A DNA stretch of 64,000 bases from an uncultured Roseobacter sp. (GTDB lineage: Bacteria; Pseudomonadota; Alphaproteobacteria; Rhodobacterales; Rhodobacteraceae). The DNA is taken from positions 806,001-870,000 of the forward strand of contig NZ_CANLXG010000001.1 of NCBI RefSeq assembly GCF_947495025.1, read 5' to 3'. Shown piece by piece: positions 1-10,571 of the stretch; position 1 is the stretch's first letter; every line of letters begins with the position of its first letter. Under the pieces are notes generated by a model. The model was given only the letters and a program-made list of their open reading frames with translations, was not told the DNA's origin and did no database searches. The position numbers and the translations under genes were made by a program.

Positions 1-1883
1 CCGGACAGCCGCGCTCCCTGTTCGCCGATAAACAGGTCCAGACCTTCGGGCAGACCCGCCACAAATTCATCCATCGCCGCATAGTAAAGCGCGCGGTTTA
101 TCTCTTCGTCAGTCGCATCGGGCGCGCCGATCACAAGGTTTTCGCGCAGCGTTCCGGTAAAGAGCTCGGGCATCTGGGGCAGATAACCGACACCACGACG
201 CAGCTCTGCAGTGTCATACTGATCCAGCGCGATACCATCCACCAGCACGGTCCCCGATGACGGACGGATCAACCCGGAAAGCACCTTGCCCGTTGTGGTT
301 TTGCCGGACCCGACACGCCCCAGAAGCGCAATGCTCTCGCCCGGCGCCATGTCAAAACTCAGCCCGGCCAGTGCCGGTCGCTGCGCGCCGGGATAGGTGA
401 AATTCACATCCCGGATCGCCAGGGCACCGCGTGTGACAATGGCATCTGACCGGACTGGTCCGCTTTCTTCCACTTCCAGTGCCATAAAACGGTTGAGCGC
501 CCCGAGTGCTCTGAACGCATACTGAGCGCGGAAGATCGTCTGTGCGATTGTCCCCAGTGGAGCGAGAACCCGTCCCGCCAGAATGTTGGCAGCGATCAGA
601 CCCCCGATGGAAATCCGCCCTTCCGCTACCAGAAAAACACCCCATACAATAATCAGAACGCTGACGGACTGCTGCACAAGCATTGTCCCGTTCGCCGCTG
701 CATTCGACCAGAACCTCGTACGCCCGTTCACGCGTGAGGACGCCGTGACCGCAGCCTCCCATTCGCGCTGCATCAGAGGTTCGGCATTCAGGCTTTTGAT
801 GGTCTCAATCCCGCTGAGCGATTCAACCAGCACCACATGGCGTTTGGTTGCCATCTGCTGGGCACGGGATGCAGCCCGGCCCAGCGGCAGCTGCGCCAGC
901 AGAGCAAGTACCAGCACCACTGGCACAGCACAGAGCGGAACAAGCGCAACAGGCCCGACGATAAAGTAGAGAGCCGCCACAAAAATGCCGATGAAGGCCA
1001 GGTCAATTACGGCAACAAAGGTCGCAGAGGCAAAAAATTCCCGCACCACCTCGAAATCACGGATCGTGCTGACGATGCCCGCGGCCCCGCCGGGACGCTC
1101 CAGCAGGCGGGCCTGCATTGCCTGCCTGAAAAGGCCCGAAGCCACTTTGAGATCCACCCGACGGCTGATGGTTTCCAGCACATTGGCCCTGACTGTGCGC
1201 ATGACCAGATCAAGCGCCAGCGCAACCGATACTCCGACTGCCAGCGTCCAGAGTGTGACATAGGCAAGGTTCGGGATCACCTTGTCGTAGACGTTCATCA
1301 CAAAAAGCGGCAACGCAAGTGTCAGCAGGTTGAGAAGAAATGCAGCAAGCAGCACCTGCAACCATCCGGACCAGCTGGCGCGCACGGGCGCCCAGAACCA
1401 GTGTCCGCGCGGGGGTGTGACCGCCGCCGCTTCCGGTGACAACCGCCCCGTTGCCGCGTCATCAGCACGTGTCACAAGCAGAACACCAGGGCGCAGGCTG
1501 CGCTTCAGAGCCGAAATCTTCTGTTCGGTCTCGAGCCCCCCCGCCACCGGGTCAACGGTGGTGACCAGCCGTTTGTCGCTGAAACCTGTGACAACGAGCG
1601 GATCGCCCGATCTGCGAAACACGACGCAGGGCAACGTCACCGGATCAATGCGGGCGATGTCGCGTGTGATGAGCCTGCTGCGCAGGCCAACGGCCTCGAG
1701 CGCGCGTGCGAGCATTTCCGGGTCGTCCGGATCAGCTCCTTCAGGCAGACGGGCTGCAACGGCTGCTTCGGTAAAGGTGCTTCCGAAATGCGCGGCCAGC
1801 CAGGCGACAAGACGCAACCGGTCTGTCACCGGCGTTTTCCCCGCTGGCACAGCCTTGGGGGCGGTGCCGTCTTCGGGCGTCAC
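1..1883 (-). CDS. Type I secretion ABC transporter (ATPase/permease), C-terminus beyond window
   Basis: Inner-membrane exporter of a type I secretion system, driving ATP-dependent export of a (usually RTX-type) protein through a TolC channel. Reading from a GTG at 1883, which overlaps the tolC stop (GTGA), the first ~130 residues resemble a degenerate C39 peptidase-like domain. A transmembrane ABC domain follows (about 150-430), then an ATPase with Walker A GRVGSGKTT near residue 523. The window ends inside the ABC signature (GEQGARLSG...), so Walker B and the H-loop are not visible. The C39-like N-terminus and pairing with tolC fit the LapB/LssB class of exporters (family knowledge). No substrate or membrane-fusion gene is in the window; these may lie beyond position 1. 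Confidence 0.88.
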   Translation of the reverse strand, partial: MTPEDGTAPKAVPAGKTPVTDRLRLVAWLAAHFGSTFTEAAVAARLPEGADPDDPEMLARALEAVGLRSRLITRDIARIDPVTLPCVVFRRSGDPLVVTGFSDKRLVTTVDPVAGGLETEQKISALKRSLRPGVLLVTRADDAATGRLSPEAAAVTPPRGHWFWAPVRASWSGWLQVLLAAFLLNLLTLALPLFVMNVYDKVIPNLAYVTLWTLAVGVSVALALDLVMRTVRANVLETISRRVDLKVASGLFRQAMQARLLERPGGAAGIVSTIRDFEVVREFFASATFVAVIDLAFIGIFVAALYFIVGPVALVPLCAVPVVLVLALLAQLPLGRAASRAQQMATKRHVVLVESLSGIETIKSLNAEPLMQREWEAAVTASSRVNGRTRFWSNAAANGTMLVQQSVSVLIIVWGVFLVAEGRISIGGLIAANILAGRVLAPLGTIAQTIFRAQYAFRALGALNRFMALEVEESGPVRSDAIVTRGALAIRDVNFTYPGAQRPALAGLSFDMAPGESIALLGRVGSGKTTTGKVLSGLIRPSSGTVLVDGIALDQYDTAELRRGVGYLPQMPELFTGTLRENLVIGAPDATDEEINRALYYAAMDEFVAGLPEGLDLFIGEQGARLS

Positions 1884-3253
1884 TTCAGCGGCTCGATGTT
1901 GACGTTGAAGACATTCTCAGGACTGACCCTGGCCCGGTCACGGAACGCCGGTTCAAGGGCGAGCTCGCTTCTGGGCAATCCAAAGAACGACGCCAGCTGA
2001 CTTTGCGCTGCCAGCGCGCGATAGGTGCTGAATACCAGCCCCGACTGGGCCCCGACGCTTTCAAATTCGACTGTGAACCGCGCCCGCTCGACCTCGAGCA
2101 GATCCAGCAGTGTGCGCTTGGCCGCCTCGAATTCATCGCCATAGACTTCGACTATCGACCTGTTGATGCGGAGCTGGTCCGACAACTGAGAGGCCCTCTG
2201 ACGGTCCGTGACATAGGTGTTCCAGGTCCGTGCCGCCAGTTCGCGTATCTCGCGCACCGCAACTTCCTGTGCGGCAATCGCACGGCTGTTCATTGCGGCA
2301 AGCGCGTTGCGTTCAGCCTTGCGTCCGCCCTGATAAATCGTCCAGCGCATGCCAATGCCGATATTCTCATCCGTCCGGTTGCCACGAACACCGTTGCGGT
2401 TGATGTCACGCACAACTCCTGCACCCAGCGTAAAGCGCGGATATCTGTCGGCCAGAACAGCTTCGGTTTCTGACTTCGTCTGGTCGATCTGAGAGCGCGC
2501 AAAGAGCAGTCTGTAACTGTTGTTCAGAGCGTTCTGCGTGAGCACTTCGAGAGACTGAGGAGCTGGAGCAGCCGATACCTGCATGGACCCCGACGGCTGG
2601 CGACCAACGACACGCTCATACCGGGCGCCGGCATCGCGCAGCGCCCGTTCCACTTCGAGCTGGGCCAGACGTGCGGACCGGATCCTGTCTTCGATTGTCA
2701 GCTGATCACTGAACGGCAGGCGGCCGCCCTCAACGAGGCCGGTCACCTGACGCCCGATTTCCTCGTGTTTACTGACATTTCGGCGCGCAACCTCAAGCAG
2801 TTTCCTGTGGCGGGCGACGTCGATATAGGCTTCTGTCGCGTTCAGCGCCATCGTTTCGGAAGCATCCAGCAACCGGAAGATACTGCCATCGACACGGGCT
2901 GCGTTAGCATAGACGAGATTTGACCGGCGGTACCCGTCGAACAACACGATTTCGGCCCGTACGCCCAGCTGGTGCCGCGGTTTGGTCTCGCGGTTGTCCG
3001 CTTCTGACAACGAATTTTCGTCGTCGACGCGCTGGTAGCCCGTTTCGCCGCTGAGCGTGAGTGTCGGGAGATATTCCCCACGCAACTGCATCAGTTCAAA
3101 AGCCGCCGTTTTCATCTCGGCCTCAGTCGCGCGCACCGACGGATTGGTTGTCACGGCAAAGCGAACAGCGTCGCGCAGGGTTTCAGCCGACGCAGAACCT
3201 GCGGCCGGCAGCGCCAGAAAACAGGCACACAAAAACCGGTTTAGTTTCTTCAA
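1880..3253 (-). CDS. tolC: TolC-family outer membrane channel of type I secretion
   Basis: Outer-membrane efflux protein forming the exit duct for the adjacent ABC exporter. I chose the TTG at 3253 because GGGGGA lies just upstream and the product then starts MKKLNRFLCACFLALPAAG, a clean signal peptide ending SASA; an upstream ATG at 3289 would give an N-terminus unlike a signal. About 457 aa, normal for the family. Two OEP-type repeats are visible, with Asn-Pro-Ser-Val near the mature N-terminus and long alpha-helical stretches. It is the first gene of an operon with the exporter, overlapping it by 4 bp. Confidence 0.88.
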   Translation of the reverse strand: MKKLNRFLCACFLALPAAGSASAETLRDAVRFAVTTNPSVRATEAEMKTAAFELMQLRGEYLPTLTLSGETGYQRVDDENSLSEADNRETKPRHQLGVRAEIVLFDGYRRSNLVYANAARVDGSIFRLLDASETMALNATEAYIDVARHRKLLEVARRNVSKHEEIGRQVTGLVEGGRLPFSDQLTIEDRIRSARLAQLEVERALRDAGARYERVVGRQPSGSMQVSAAPAPQSLEVLTQNALNNSYRLLFARSQIDQTKSETEAVLADRYPRFTLGAGVVRDINRNGVRGNRTDENIGIGMRWTIYQGGRKAERNALAAMNSRAIAAQEVAVREIRELAARTWNTYVTDRQRASQLSDQLRINRSIVEVYGDEFEAAKRTLLDLLEVERARFTVEFESVGAQSGLVFSTYRALAAQSQLASFFGLPRSELALEPAFRDRARVSPENVFNVNIEPLK

Positions 3254-3396
3254 CAGATGTTCCCCCGACAGGCAGAAAAGCCCGGACACTTTAACTATGC
3301 CCCAACGTTAACCAACTGCCGGGAAAAAGCAATCTGCTGAAAAGTCTGCTACTTAGGGTGGAATTCCGAGTAAATATCCGGCGCCGATCAACCGTC

Positions 3397-3789
3397 TCAG
3401 GCGGCAATCATCATCAGCCAGACCCAGATCATCGCGATGTATGTGAGCTGATGGAGGGCCTGATCGACACCGGAGGCGCGCCAGTATCCTGCATCAGCAG
3501 GCGTCAGGTTCTGATCCGACGTATGTCGTCCCTTCCACCAGTCGATGTGAAAGTGGACAACCCACTCTGCGAGAACAAGCGGGATTACAAAACCGAGCGG
3601 CGCACCAATGACGATAAACGCGATCAGAGAACCTGCCGCATGAATACCGGCATGCAGGAACCGTCCGAAATGGGCGTACTGGTCACGGCCGTCCAGCATC
3701 ATCCGTGTCTGCAGAAAATAATCGCCCAGCATGTGTTTGATCTGCAGCAAACACAGCAGCACCAGTAACACACCGTACGTTTCGCCCAA
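3397..3789 (-). CDS. DUF3307 membrane protein
   Basis: Small integral membrane protein of about 130 aa and unknown function. The conserved N-terminal pattern of DUF3307 proteins is visible (LLVLLCLLQIKHMLGDYFLQ followed by a DGRDQY-type turn), then hydrophobic helices and a histidine-containing segment (HFHIDWWKGRH). A TTG at 3789 with GAAGGA 6-8 nt upstream is the likely start; an upstream TTG at 3822 would add 11 residues (141 aa). It is monocistronic, between tolC and the agl operon. In other bacteria the family is sometimes next to phage-shock or SatD-like genes, but nothing here supports a role. Confidence 0.7.
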   Translation of the reverse strand: MGETYGVLLVLLCLLQIKHMLGDYFLQTRMMLDGRDQYAHFGRFLHAGIHAAGSLIAFIVIGAPLGFVIPLVLAEWVVHFHIDWWKGRHTSDQNLTPADAGYWRASGVDQALHQLTYIAMIWVWLMMIAA

Positions 3790-3926
3790 GACGCGTCCTT
3801 CCACACACCAGATCGTTAACAAAGGTTAAGACCAGCGGACCCGACCTGTAAATCCGCCTTGCACGCAATTTTACCTATAAGCGCTAAATATTCGTTATGA
3901 AGCGTCCGACGCACCCGTTTCAGGGG

Positions 3927-3943
3927 AAAAAAGGCCCGCGCCT
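3927..3943 (-). terminator. Possible intrinsic terminator after aglK
   Basis: On the minus strand a short stem AGGC-GCGG-GCCT is followed by a run of T (3927-3931), just downstream of the aglK stop at 3961. A wider CAGGGG/CCCCTG pairing encloses it. The inner stem is only 4 bp, so efficiency is uncertain. Confidence 0.4.
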
Positions 3944-3960
3944 CCCTCCCCTGCTACACA

Positions 3961-5061
<1,101 letters not shown>

Positions 5062-5077
5062 TGCTGTCCCTCCCGTT

Positions 5078-6745
5078 TCAGGCCTGCGCGTCCGACGCGA
5101 TTGCAAACAGCGCCTGGTGCGGTGGCAGACTGATGCCATCCGCTGTCTCTGTGAATGAAAACGGCGCCCCGCGGTCAATGTCCCACTGCCCATCCGGCAG
5201 CGCAACGCGCTGATCCTCCCCGGAGAGATTGAAGTGACAGAAGACCCGCGCACCATTGTGGTGTCTCAGGAAACTGATCTGATTGTCATCTGCAGCGATC
5301 AGTTCGATGTCGCCTTTCAGAACAGGCTCGTGCGCCTTGCGGAACGCCAGCATGTTTTTATAAAACTGCAGCATCGAGCCCGCGTCCGTGGCCTGTTCCT
5401 GTGCCGCACGCTGGACGTGTTCCATGGCAACCGGCAACCAGGGTTTCTCGTCAGAGAACCCGCCGTTCCGGTTGTCCCGCGTCCAGGGGAATGGTGTACG
5501 CGCACCGTCCCGCCCTTTGAATTTCGGCCAGAACCGCTTGCCATAAGGGTCCTGCAGGTCCTCGTAGGCCACATAGGCTTCGGTCAGACCCAGCTCTTCG
5601 CCCTGATAGAGGCAGACAGAGCCCTTGAGGCTCATCAGAAGGCCCGCGTAAAGGCGCAGGCGCGGCTCGTCCATATTCCAGCGGCTCGCGTGCCGGACCA
5701 CATCGTGGTTGGAATAGGCCCAGCATGCCCAGCCCTCGGTGACTATGCGGTTAAACCGTTCAAGAATGTCTCCGACATGTCCGCCTGTAGGATAGGCGTT
5801 CGCCAGAAAAGCAAAGTCATAGCACATGTGCAGCAGGTCATCGCCGGCAGTATAGGCCGCCTGCACTTCCATGCCCCGCTGGCTTTCGCCAACTTCGCCC
5901 ACGGCTGTCGAACCCGGATATTCATCCAGCAGCGCGCGGAACCGTCGCAGGAACTCCAGGTTTTCAGGCTGCGATTTGTCGTAGAGGTGATCCTGGAAGT
6001 TATACGGATTTACAGACGGCGCCGTATTGTCATTGCGCTCTTCCTCCGGCAGCGGAGGATTGTCCCGCAGTTGCTTGTCGTGAACATAAAAGTTCACTGT
6101 ATCAAGACGGAACCCATCGACACCGCGCTCCAGCCAGAAGCGGGTGATGTCCAGCAGTTCGTCCTGCACATCCGGGTTGTGAAAGTTCAGGTCAGGCTGT
6201 TCAGACAGGAAATTGTGCAGATAGTACTGCATCCGTTCGCCGTCCCATTCCCAGGCGGACCCGCCGAAGATCGACAACCAGTTGTTCGGGGGCGATCCAT
6301 CGGGTTTGGGGTCGGCCCAGACGTACCAGTCCGATCTGGCGTTGTCCCGCGATGTCCGGCTTTCGCGGAACCAGGGGTGTTGTGCACTTGTGTGGCTGAG
6401 CACCAGATCGATGATCACGCGAACGCCCAGCTGGTGCGCGCGCTCGATCAGCGCGTCGAAATCACCCAGCGTGCCGAACATCGGATCCACGTCGCGATAG
6501 TCCGAAACATCATATCCGAAATCCAGCATCGGCGAGCGGAAGAAAGGCGATATCCAGATCGCGTCCACGCCCAGCTCGGCAACATAGGGCAGCCGGTGAA
6601 TAATGCCCGACAGATCGCCGATGCCATCGCCGTTGCTGTCCTGAAAGCTGCGCGGATAGATCTGGTATATCGCCGCACCACGCCACCAGTCGGTATCATC
6701 AGAGAGCGCGTTTACAGGCATGGCCACAGTGTCCATCTTACTCAT
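5078..6745 (-). CDS. aglA: Alpha-glucosidase (GH13)
   Basis: Cytoplasmic retaining alpha-glucosidase hydrolysing imported maltose, sucrose, trehalose or similar alpha-glucosides. 555 aa with a (beta/alpha)8 GH13 barrel: WWRGAAIYQIYPRSF at the N-terminus, region II GFRLDTVNFY with nucleophile Asp215, acid/base Glu284 (AVGEVGE) and transition-state Asp348 (SNHDVVR). A small C-terminal beta domain follows. It lies between aglG and aglK on the minus strand, 16 bp before aglK. No strong Shine-Dalgarno precedes the ATG at 6745; an in-frame ATG 3 codons in is an alternative. Exact substrate cannot be read from sequence. Confidence 0.9.
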   Translation of the reverse strand: MSKMDTVAMPVNALSDDTDWWRGAAIYQIYPRSFQDSNGDGIGDLSGIIHRLPYVAELGVDAIWISPFFRSPMLDFGYDVSDYRDVDPMFGTLGDFDALIERAHQLGVRVIIDLVLSHTSAQHPWFRESRTSRDNARSDWYVWADPKPDGSPPNNWLSIFGGSAWEWDGERMQYYLHNFLSEQPDLNFHNPDVQDELLDITRFWLERGVDGFRLDTVNFYVHDKQLRDNPPLPEEERNDNTAPSVNPYNFQDHLYDKSQPENLEFLRRFRALLDEYPGSTAVGEVGESQRGMEVQAAYTAGDDLLHMCYDFAFLANAYPTGGHVGDILERFNRIVTEGWACWAYSNHDVVRHASRWNMDEPRLRLYAGLLMSLKGSVCLYQGEELGLTEAYVAYEDLQDPYGKRFWPKFKGRDGARTPFPWTRDNRNGGFSDEKPWLPVAMEHVQRAAQEQATDAGSMLQFYKNMLAFRKAHEPVLKGDIELIAADDNQISFLRHHNGARVFCHFNLSGEDQRVALPDGQWDIDRGAPFSFTETADGISLPPHQALFAIASDAQA

Positions 6746-6760
6746 GAGAGGGGGCTTTCA

Positions 6761-7885
6761 TTACTTGACGGAGCCGGCCAGCAGACCGCGCACCAGATAG
6801 CGTTGCATCGTAAAGAACACGGCCAGCGGGACCGCGATCGAGATAAAGGCCGCACCGGCAAGGATGCCCCAGTCACCCCCCCGCGACCCCAGAAGGTCGT
6901 CCGCGATTTTCACGGTCATCACCCAGGATTCAGAGTTCGACGGCAGGAAAACTTTGGCAACCAGCAGGTCATTCCAGACCCAGAGGAACTGGAAAATGGC
7001 AAAGGACGCCAGTGCGGGGAAACTGAGCGGCAGAACGATTTTGGTGAATACCTGGAAATCCGTCGCGCCATCAACTTTTGCGCTCTCGATAATGTCCCGC
7101 GGCAGTCCGACCATATAGTTACGCAGCAGGTAAATCGCGAGCGGCAGTCCGAAGCCGGTGTGCGCCAGCCAGATACCCAGAAAGCTCTGCCCGATGCCGA
7201 CCTTGTTGTGCAGCTGCAGCAACGGCACCAGCGCCAGCTGCAAGGGCACCACCAGCAGCCCGACGACCATGGCGATCAGAAAGCCACGGCCTTTGAAGTC
7301 CATCCACGCCAGCGCATATGCGGCAAAGGCAGCGATGAGAATGGGAATGATCGTCGCCGGGATCGTCACGGTGAAGGTGTTGATAAACGCCACGTCCATG
7401 CCATTCGAAAACAGGATGGTCCTGTAATTGCCCAGCGAGAATTCCGGCGGTGTTGAGCTCGAATAATAGATGTTCGGGTCGCGTTTGATTTCCTGCGGGT
7501 TTTTGTAGACGAAATCACCATTTGCCTGCACCACCAGCGTCCGGTCCCGGCGCAGGTCAGCGGTCTCTCCGGGTGCATAGGCGGTCGGTGCCGAGCGCGC
7601 GCCGCCAAAGCGGATAACCTCGCCCTCGCCACCGGCGAAAATGTTGCCTTCGATGACAAAGAATTCGCCGTCTTTACGCGCTTCTTCAGCCGGGATACTG
7701 GCCTGGAAATTCTGCTCAACCGCAAAGGGCGACAGCCACCAGCCGGACGCCGAAATCTGATCGCGATCCCGGAAAGACGAGACCAGCAGCCCGACCGTTG
7801 GAATGAGCCAGAGCACCACAAGCAGAACGACCGAGATCTGCACCGCCCAGGTCAGAGAAGATTTTGTTCCTGCAATATTGTCCAT
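6761..7885 (-). CDS. aglG: Alpha-glucoside ABC transporter permease AglG
   Basis: Inner-membrane permease of the CUT1 family (MalG side). 374 aa. A first membrane helix (about 14-36) is followed by a roughly 110-residue periplasmic insertion, typical of AglG, and then five further helices with the EAA loop (SAKVDGATDFQVFTKIVLPL). A good Shine-Dalgarno (GAGAGGAAAAC) precedes the ATG. It sits between aglF (13-bp gap) and aglA (15-bp gap), so transcription is shared. Confidence 0.9.
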   Translation of the reverse strand: MDNIAGTKSSLTWAVQISVVLLVVLWLIPTVGLLVSSFRDRDQISASGWWLSPFAVEQNFQASIPAEEARKDGEFFVIEGNIFAGGEGEVIRFGGARSAPTAYAPGETADLRRDRTLVVQANGDFVYKNPQEIKRDPNIYYSSSTPPEFSLGNYRTILFSNGMDVAFINTFTVTIPATIIPILIAAFAAYALAWMDFKGRGFLIAMVVGLLVVPLQLALVPLLQLHNKVGIGQSFLGIWLAHTGFGLPLAIYLLRNYMVGLPRDIIESAKVDGATDFQVFTKIVLPLSFPALASFAIFQFLWVWNDLLVAKVFLPSNSESWVMTVKIADDLLGSRGGDWGILAGAAFISIAVPLAVFFTMQRYLVRGLLAGSVK

Positions 7886-7898
7886 GTCAGTTTTCCTC

Positions 7899-8879
7899 TC
7901 AGCGCATCTCAGCGCGGGCCTGGCGGATATTCCAGATCATCACCGGCAGAACGATAATCATGATGACAAAGGCCACGGCGGTGGCACGACCGTCGTCGCG
8001 GAACATATAGGACATCATGTAGCTGGGCAGGATTTCAGTCCCGAAGTTGCCCCCTGTCATGGTGTAGACGATGTCGAAAACCTTGAGCACGAGAATGGTG
8101 ATCGTCGTCCAGACAACCACAATCGTTCCCATGATCTGCGGCACCTTGATCTTGAAGAAAACCTGGAACGGATTGGCCCCGTCGATAATCGCGGCCTCGA
8201 CTGTCTCTTCGGGAATGCCGCGCAGTGCAGCCGACAGGATCACCATCGCGAAACCCGTCTGGATCCAGATCAGAATGAACATCAGGAAGAAGTTGTTCCA
8301 GAAGCGAACCTGAAGCACATCGAGCGGCTCTTCAGCGCCGAAAAAGTCGCGCAGCGCGTTGATCAGACCAATGTCCGCATTATTCGCATAGACGAACTTC
8401 CAGATCAGCGAGGCGCCGACAAAGGAGATCGCCATCGGCATGAAGATCAGGGATTTGGCAATGTTGCCCCATTTCAGCCTGTCGGTGAGCTGGGCAACAA
8501 GAAGGCCCAGAAAGGTTGCCGAGGCCGGCACGATGAGGACCCAGAGAAAGTTGTTGAACAGGGCCACCTGGAAGCCATCGTCTGAGAACATCGTGGCGTA
8601 GTTGCCAAAACCGATGAACTCATCGCCCGACCTGTTGTACAGGGACCGCCAGAACGAGCCCACAACCGGGTAAACGAGGTAAAGCCCCAGAGCCGCCATC
8701 GCGGGAAACAGGAACAGCCAGGGCCGTACCAGATTGGCACGGTTGATATTCAGGCCCGGGTTTTCGGCGCGTGCCGGAAAGATCACCTTGTCGAGAATGA
8801 GGTTGGACAGAAAGAAGTATCCGACGCAGCCGCCGACACCGATGAAGATTGTCAGCAGGCCCTGAACCAGCGGCGACAT
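7899..8879 (-). CDS. aglF: Alpha-glucoside ABC transporter permease AglF
   Basis: Inner-membrane permease (MalF side) pairing with AglG. 326 aa with about eight hydrophobic segments. The EAA loop reads EAAIIDGANPFQVFFKIKVP, the contact site for the ATPase. GGGAGGGATGCT precedes the ATG at 8879. It is the second gene of the operon, 81 bp downstream of the binding-protein gene, a usual gap after a highly expressed receptor gene. Confidence 0.9.
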   Translation of the reverse strand: MSPLVQGLLTIFIGVGGCVGYFFLSNLILDKVIFPARAENPGLNINRANLVRPWLFLFPAMAALGLYLVYPVVGSFWRSLYNRSGDEFIGFGNYATMFSDDGFQVALFNNFLWVLIVPASATFLGLLVAQLTDRLKWGNIAKSLIFMPMAISFVGASLIWKFVYANNADIGLINALRDFFGAEEPLDVLQVRFWNNFFLMFILIWIQTGFAMVILSAALRGIPEETVEAAIIDGANPFQVFFKIKVPQIMGTIVVVWTTITILVLKVFDIVYTMTGGNFGTEILPSYMMSYMFRDDGRATAVAFVIMIIVLPVMIWNIRQARAEMR

Positions 8880-8960
8880 AGCATCCCTCCCAAGACGTAA
8901 TGTACCCTGTTGAATGGGCTCCGGCGCAGAACACGCCGGAGCTCGTGGTCTTTGACAGGT

Positions 8961-10316
8961 TTACTGGATTGCGTCCCAGCGTTCCTGAATACCTTTGGCG
9001 ACGTCCTCGGCGCTGGCACCTGTGGTGTAATCCACCATACCGGTCCAGAATGCGCCCGCACCAATCTCGCCCGGCATCAGGTCTGATGCGTCAAAGCGGA
9101 ACGTGGTCGCATTCAGCAGGATTTCACCCTGTGCGCGCAGGCTGTCGCTGGCATAGGTCTCGGGGTTCACACCCTTGTGCGGCGTCAGGAAACCGCCCTG
9201 CGCCATCCAGAGTTCATGGCTGACGGGCAGCTTCAGGAACTCGACCATCGCATTGGTGGCCTCGGATGGGTTTGTGATCGCGAAGAGTGCACCCGCACCC
9301 AGAACCGGTTTGCCCAGATCTTTGCCTTCGTAGGCCGGGAAGTAGAAGAAATCCACGTCTTCGCCCACTTCGGTGCCTTCAGGGAAGAAGGCAGGGATGA
9401 AGGACGCCTGGCGGTGCATGTAGCAGCTCGGCGGGATAGCAAAGAGGCCTGCAGGGCTGTCACGGAAGTCTGTGTTGGCAACCGCAGAGGCGCCACCATC
9501 GACATAGTCGTCATTCAGCGCAAAGTAACCAAATTCTTCCATTGCAGCGATGATTGCCGGATCGTCAAACTTCATTTCGTTGGAAACCCACTGGTCATAG
9601 ACCGCTGGTGGCTGCGTGCGCAGCATCATTTCCTCAACCCAGTCAGTTGCCGGCCAGCCGGTCGCCGCACCGGAACCCAGACCGATACACCAGGGCGTAC
9701 CGCCATCCTCAACGATCAGGTCCGTCAGCTCCTTGAGCTCTTCCATGGTTTCCGGAATGTCATAACCGGCTTCGTCAAAAGCGATGGGCGAATACCAGAC
9801 GAGCGATTTCACATCGACACGGTAGAACAGGCCATAGGTCTGATCGTTGCCATCCGCATCTGCGTAGGTGCCCAGATCGACCCACGACTGGCCCGCAGCG
9901 TAGTTGTCAGCGATCCACTCGGCCGATCCTTCGGGCAGCGGGCTCAGCAGACCCTGGCTGGCCAGATCTGCTGCCAGACCGGGCTGCGGAAAGGCTGCCA
10001 GGTTCGGCGCAGAGCCTGAGCGCGTGGAAATCACAATGTCCTGCTCAAAGCTGTCCGAGCCTGAATAGTTGACAGTCGCGCCGGTCGCCGTTTCGAAATA
10101 CGAGAAGACGGCATCGACTTTCTCTTTTTCGTTTCCGGTCCATGCCCCGGTGATTTCCACGGTCTGTCCGGACAGGTCATATTTTTCGGCGAATTCGTTG
10201 AAGCTGTCCCAGCTGAAGCCACCCTCGCCCACGGCGAAAGGCTGATGCCCGTCCGCATGCGCCATTCCTGCGAAGAGAGCCAGCGCTGCTGCGCCGGCGT
10301 AAAAGCGTGCCGTCAT
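8961..10316 (-). CDS. aglE: Alpha-glucoside-binding periplasmic protein
   Basis: Periplasmic solute receptor of the agl importer. 451 aa; the N-terminus MTARFYAGAAALALFAGMAHA is a Sec signal peptide cleaved after AHA. The body is a family 1 solute-binding protein with aromatic-rich binding-site stretches. GGGAGAAAATC precedes the ATG. It is the first gene of the operon and faces a LacI regulator across a 255-bp intergenic region carrying a palindromic operator. Confidence 0.9.
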   Translation of the reverse strand: MTARFYAGAAALALFAGMAHADGHQPFAVGEGGFSWDSFNEFAEKYDLSGQTVEITGAWTGNEKEKVDAVFSYFETATGATVNYSGSDSFEQDIVISTRSGSAPNLAAFPQPGLAADLASQGLLSPLPEGSAEWIADNYAAGQSWVDLGTYADADGNDQTYGLFYRVDVKSLVWYSPIAFDEAGYDIPETMEELKELTDLIVEDGGTPWCIGLGSGAATGWPATDWVEEMMLRTQPPAVYDQWVSNEMKFDDPAIIAAMEEFGYFALNDDYVDGGASAVANTDFRDSPAGLFAIPPSCYMHRQASFIPAFFPEGTEVGEDVDFFYFPAYEGKDLGKPVLGAGALFAITNPSEATNAMVEFLKLPVSHELWMAQGGFLTPHKGVNPETYASDSLRAQGEILLNATTFRFDASDLMPGEIGAGAFWTGMVDYTTGASAEDVAKGIQERWDAIQ

Positions 10317-10385
10317 GATTTTCTCCCGTTGCAGCGCCTTCTGGCGGCGCCTTAGTGCTCATTATTTAGGCGCCAAGAATCACTC

Positions 10386-10397
10386 CAAAGCGCTTTG
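10386..10397. promoter_or_regulatory. LacI-family operator between aglE and aglR
   Basis: CAAAGCGCTTTG is a perfect 12-bp palindrome with the central CG typical of LacI-family operators. It lies 70 bp upstream of aglE and 175 bp upstream of the regulator. On the aglE side a possible promoter (TTGGAG-17-ATAATG) would put the operator over the -35 element, fitting repression. The promoter is a weak call; the palindrome is direct. Confidence 0.65.
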
Positions 10398-10571
10398 AAT
10401 AGCGAAAAGGTGAAGCAAGCTGACGAGTCTGTCAACTCAGGGATGAAAAATCAGGAGGTTTTGAATCGCAGACCAGTTTGGGCGCTAACATAATTCGGAT
10501 TCTTCTTTGACCTGGACCGGCTCTCTGCCTAGGGTCGGTCGGAAATTGCGTCGACAAGCGGACCAGCGCGG

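Noticed and set aside
3816..3829. TTAA-N6-TTAA near the DUF3307 start, like a CtrA site
   Set aside because: The known alphaproteobacterial CtrA spacing is N7 (TTAA-N7-TTAA); this site is one base short, so I do not claim it.
5234..7456. 740-codon open frame on the plus strand
   Set aside because: It is antisense to aglA and aglG, which have clear family motifs and operon context; the translation shows no domain and arises from GC-biased codon use.
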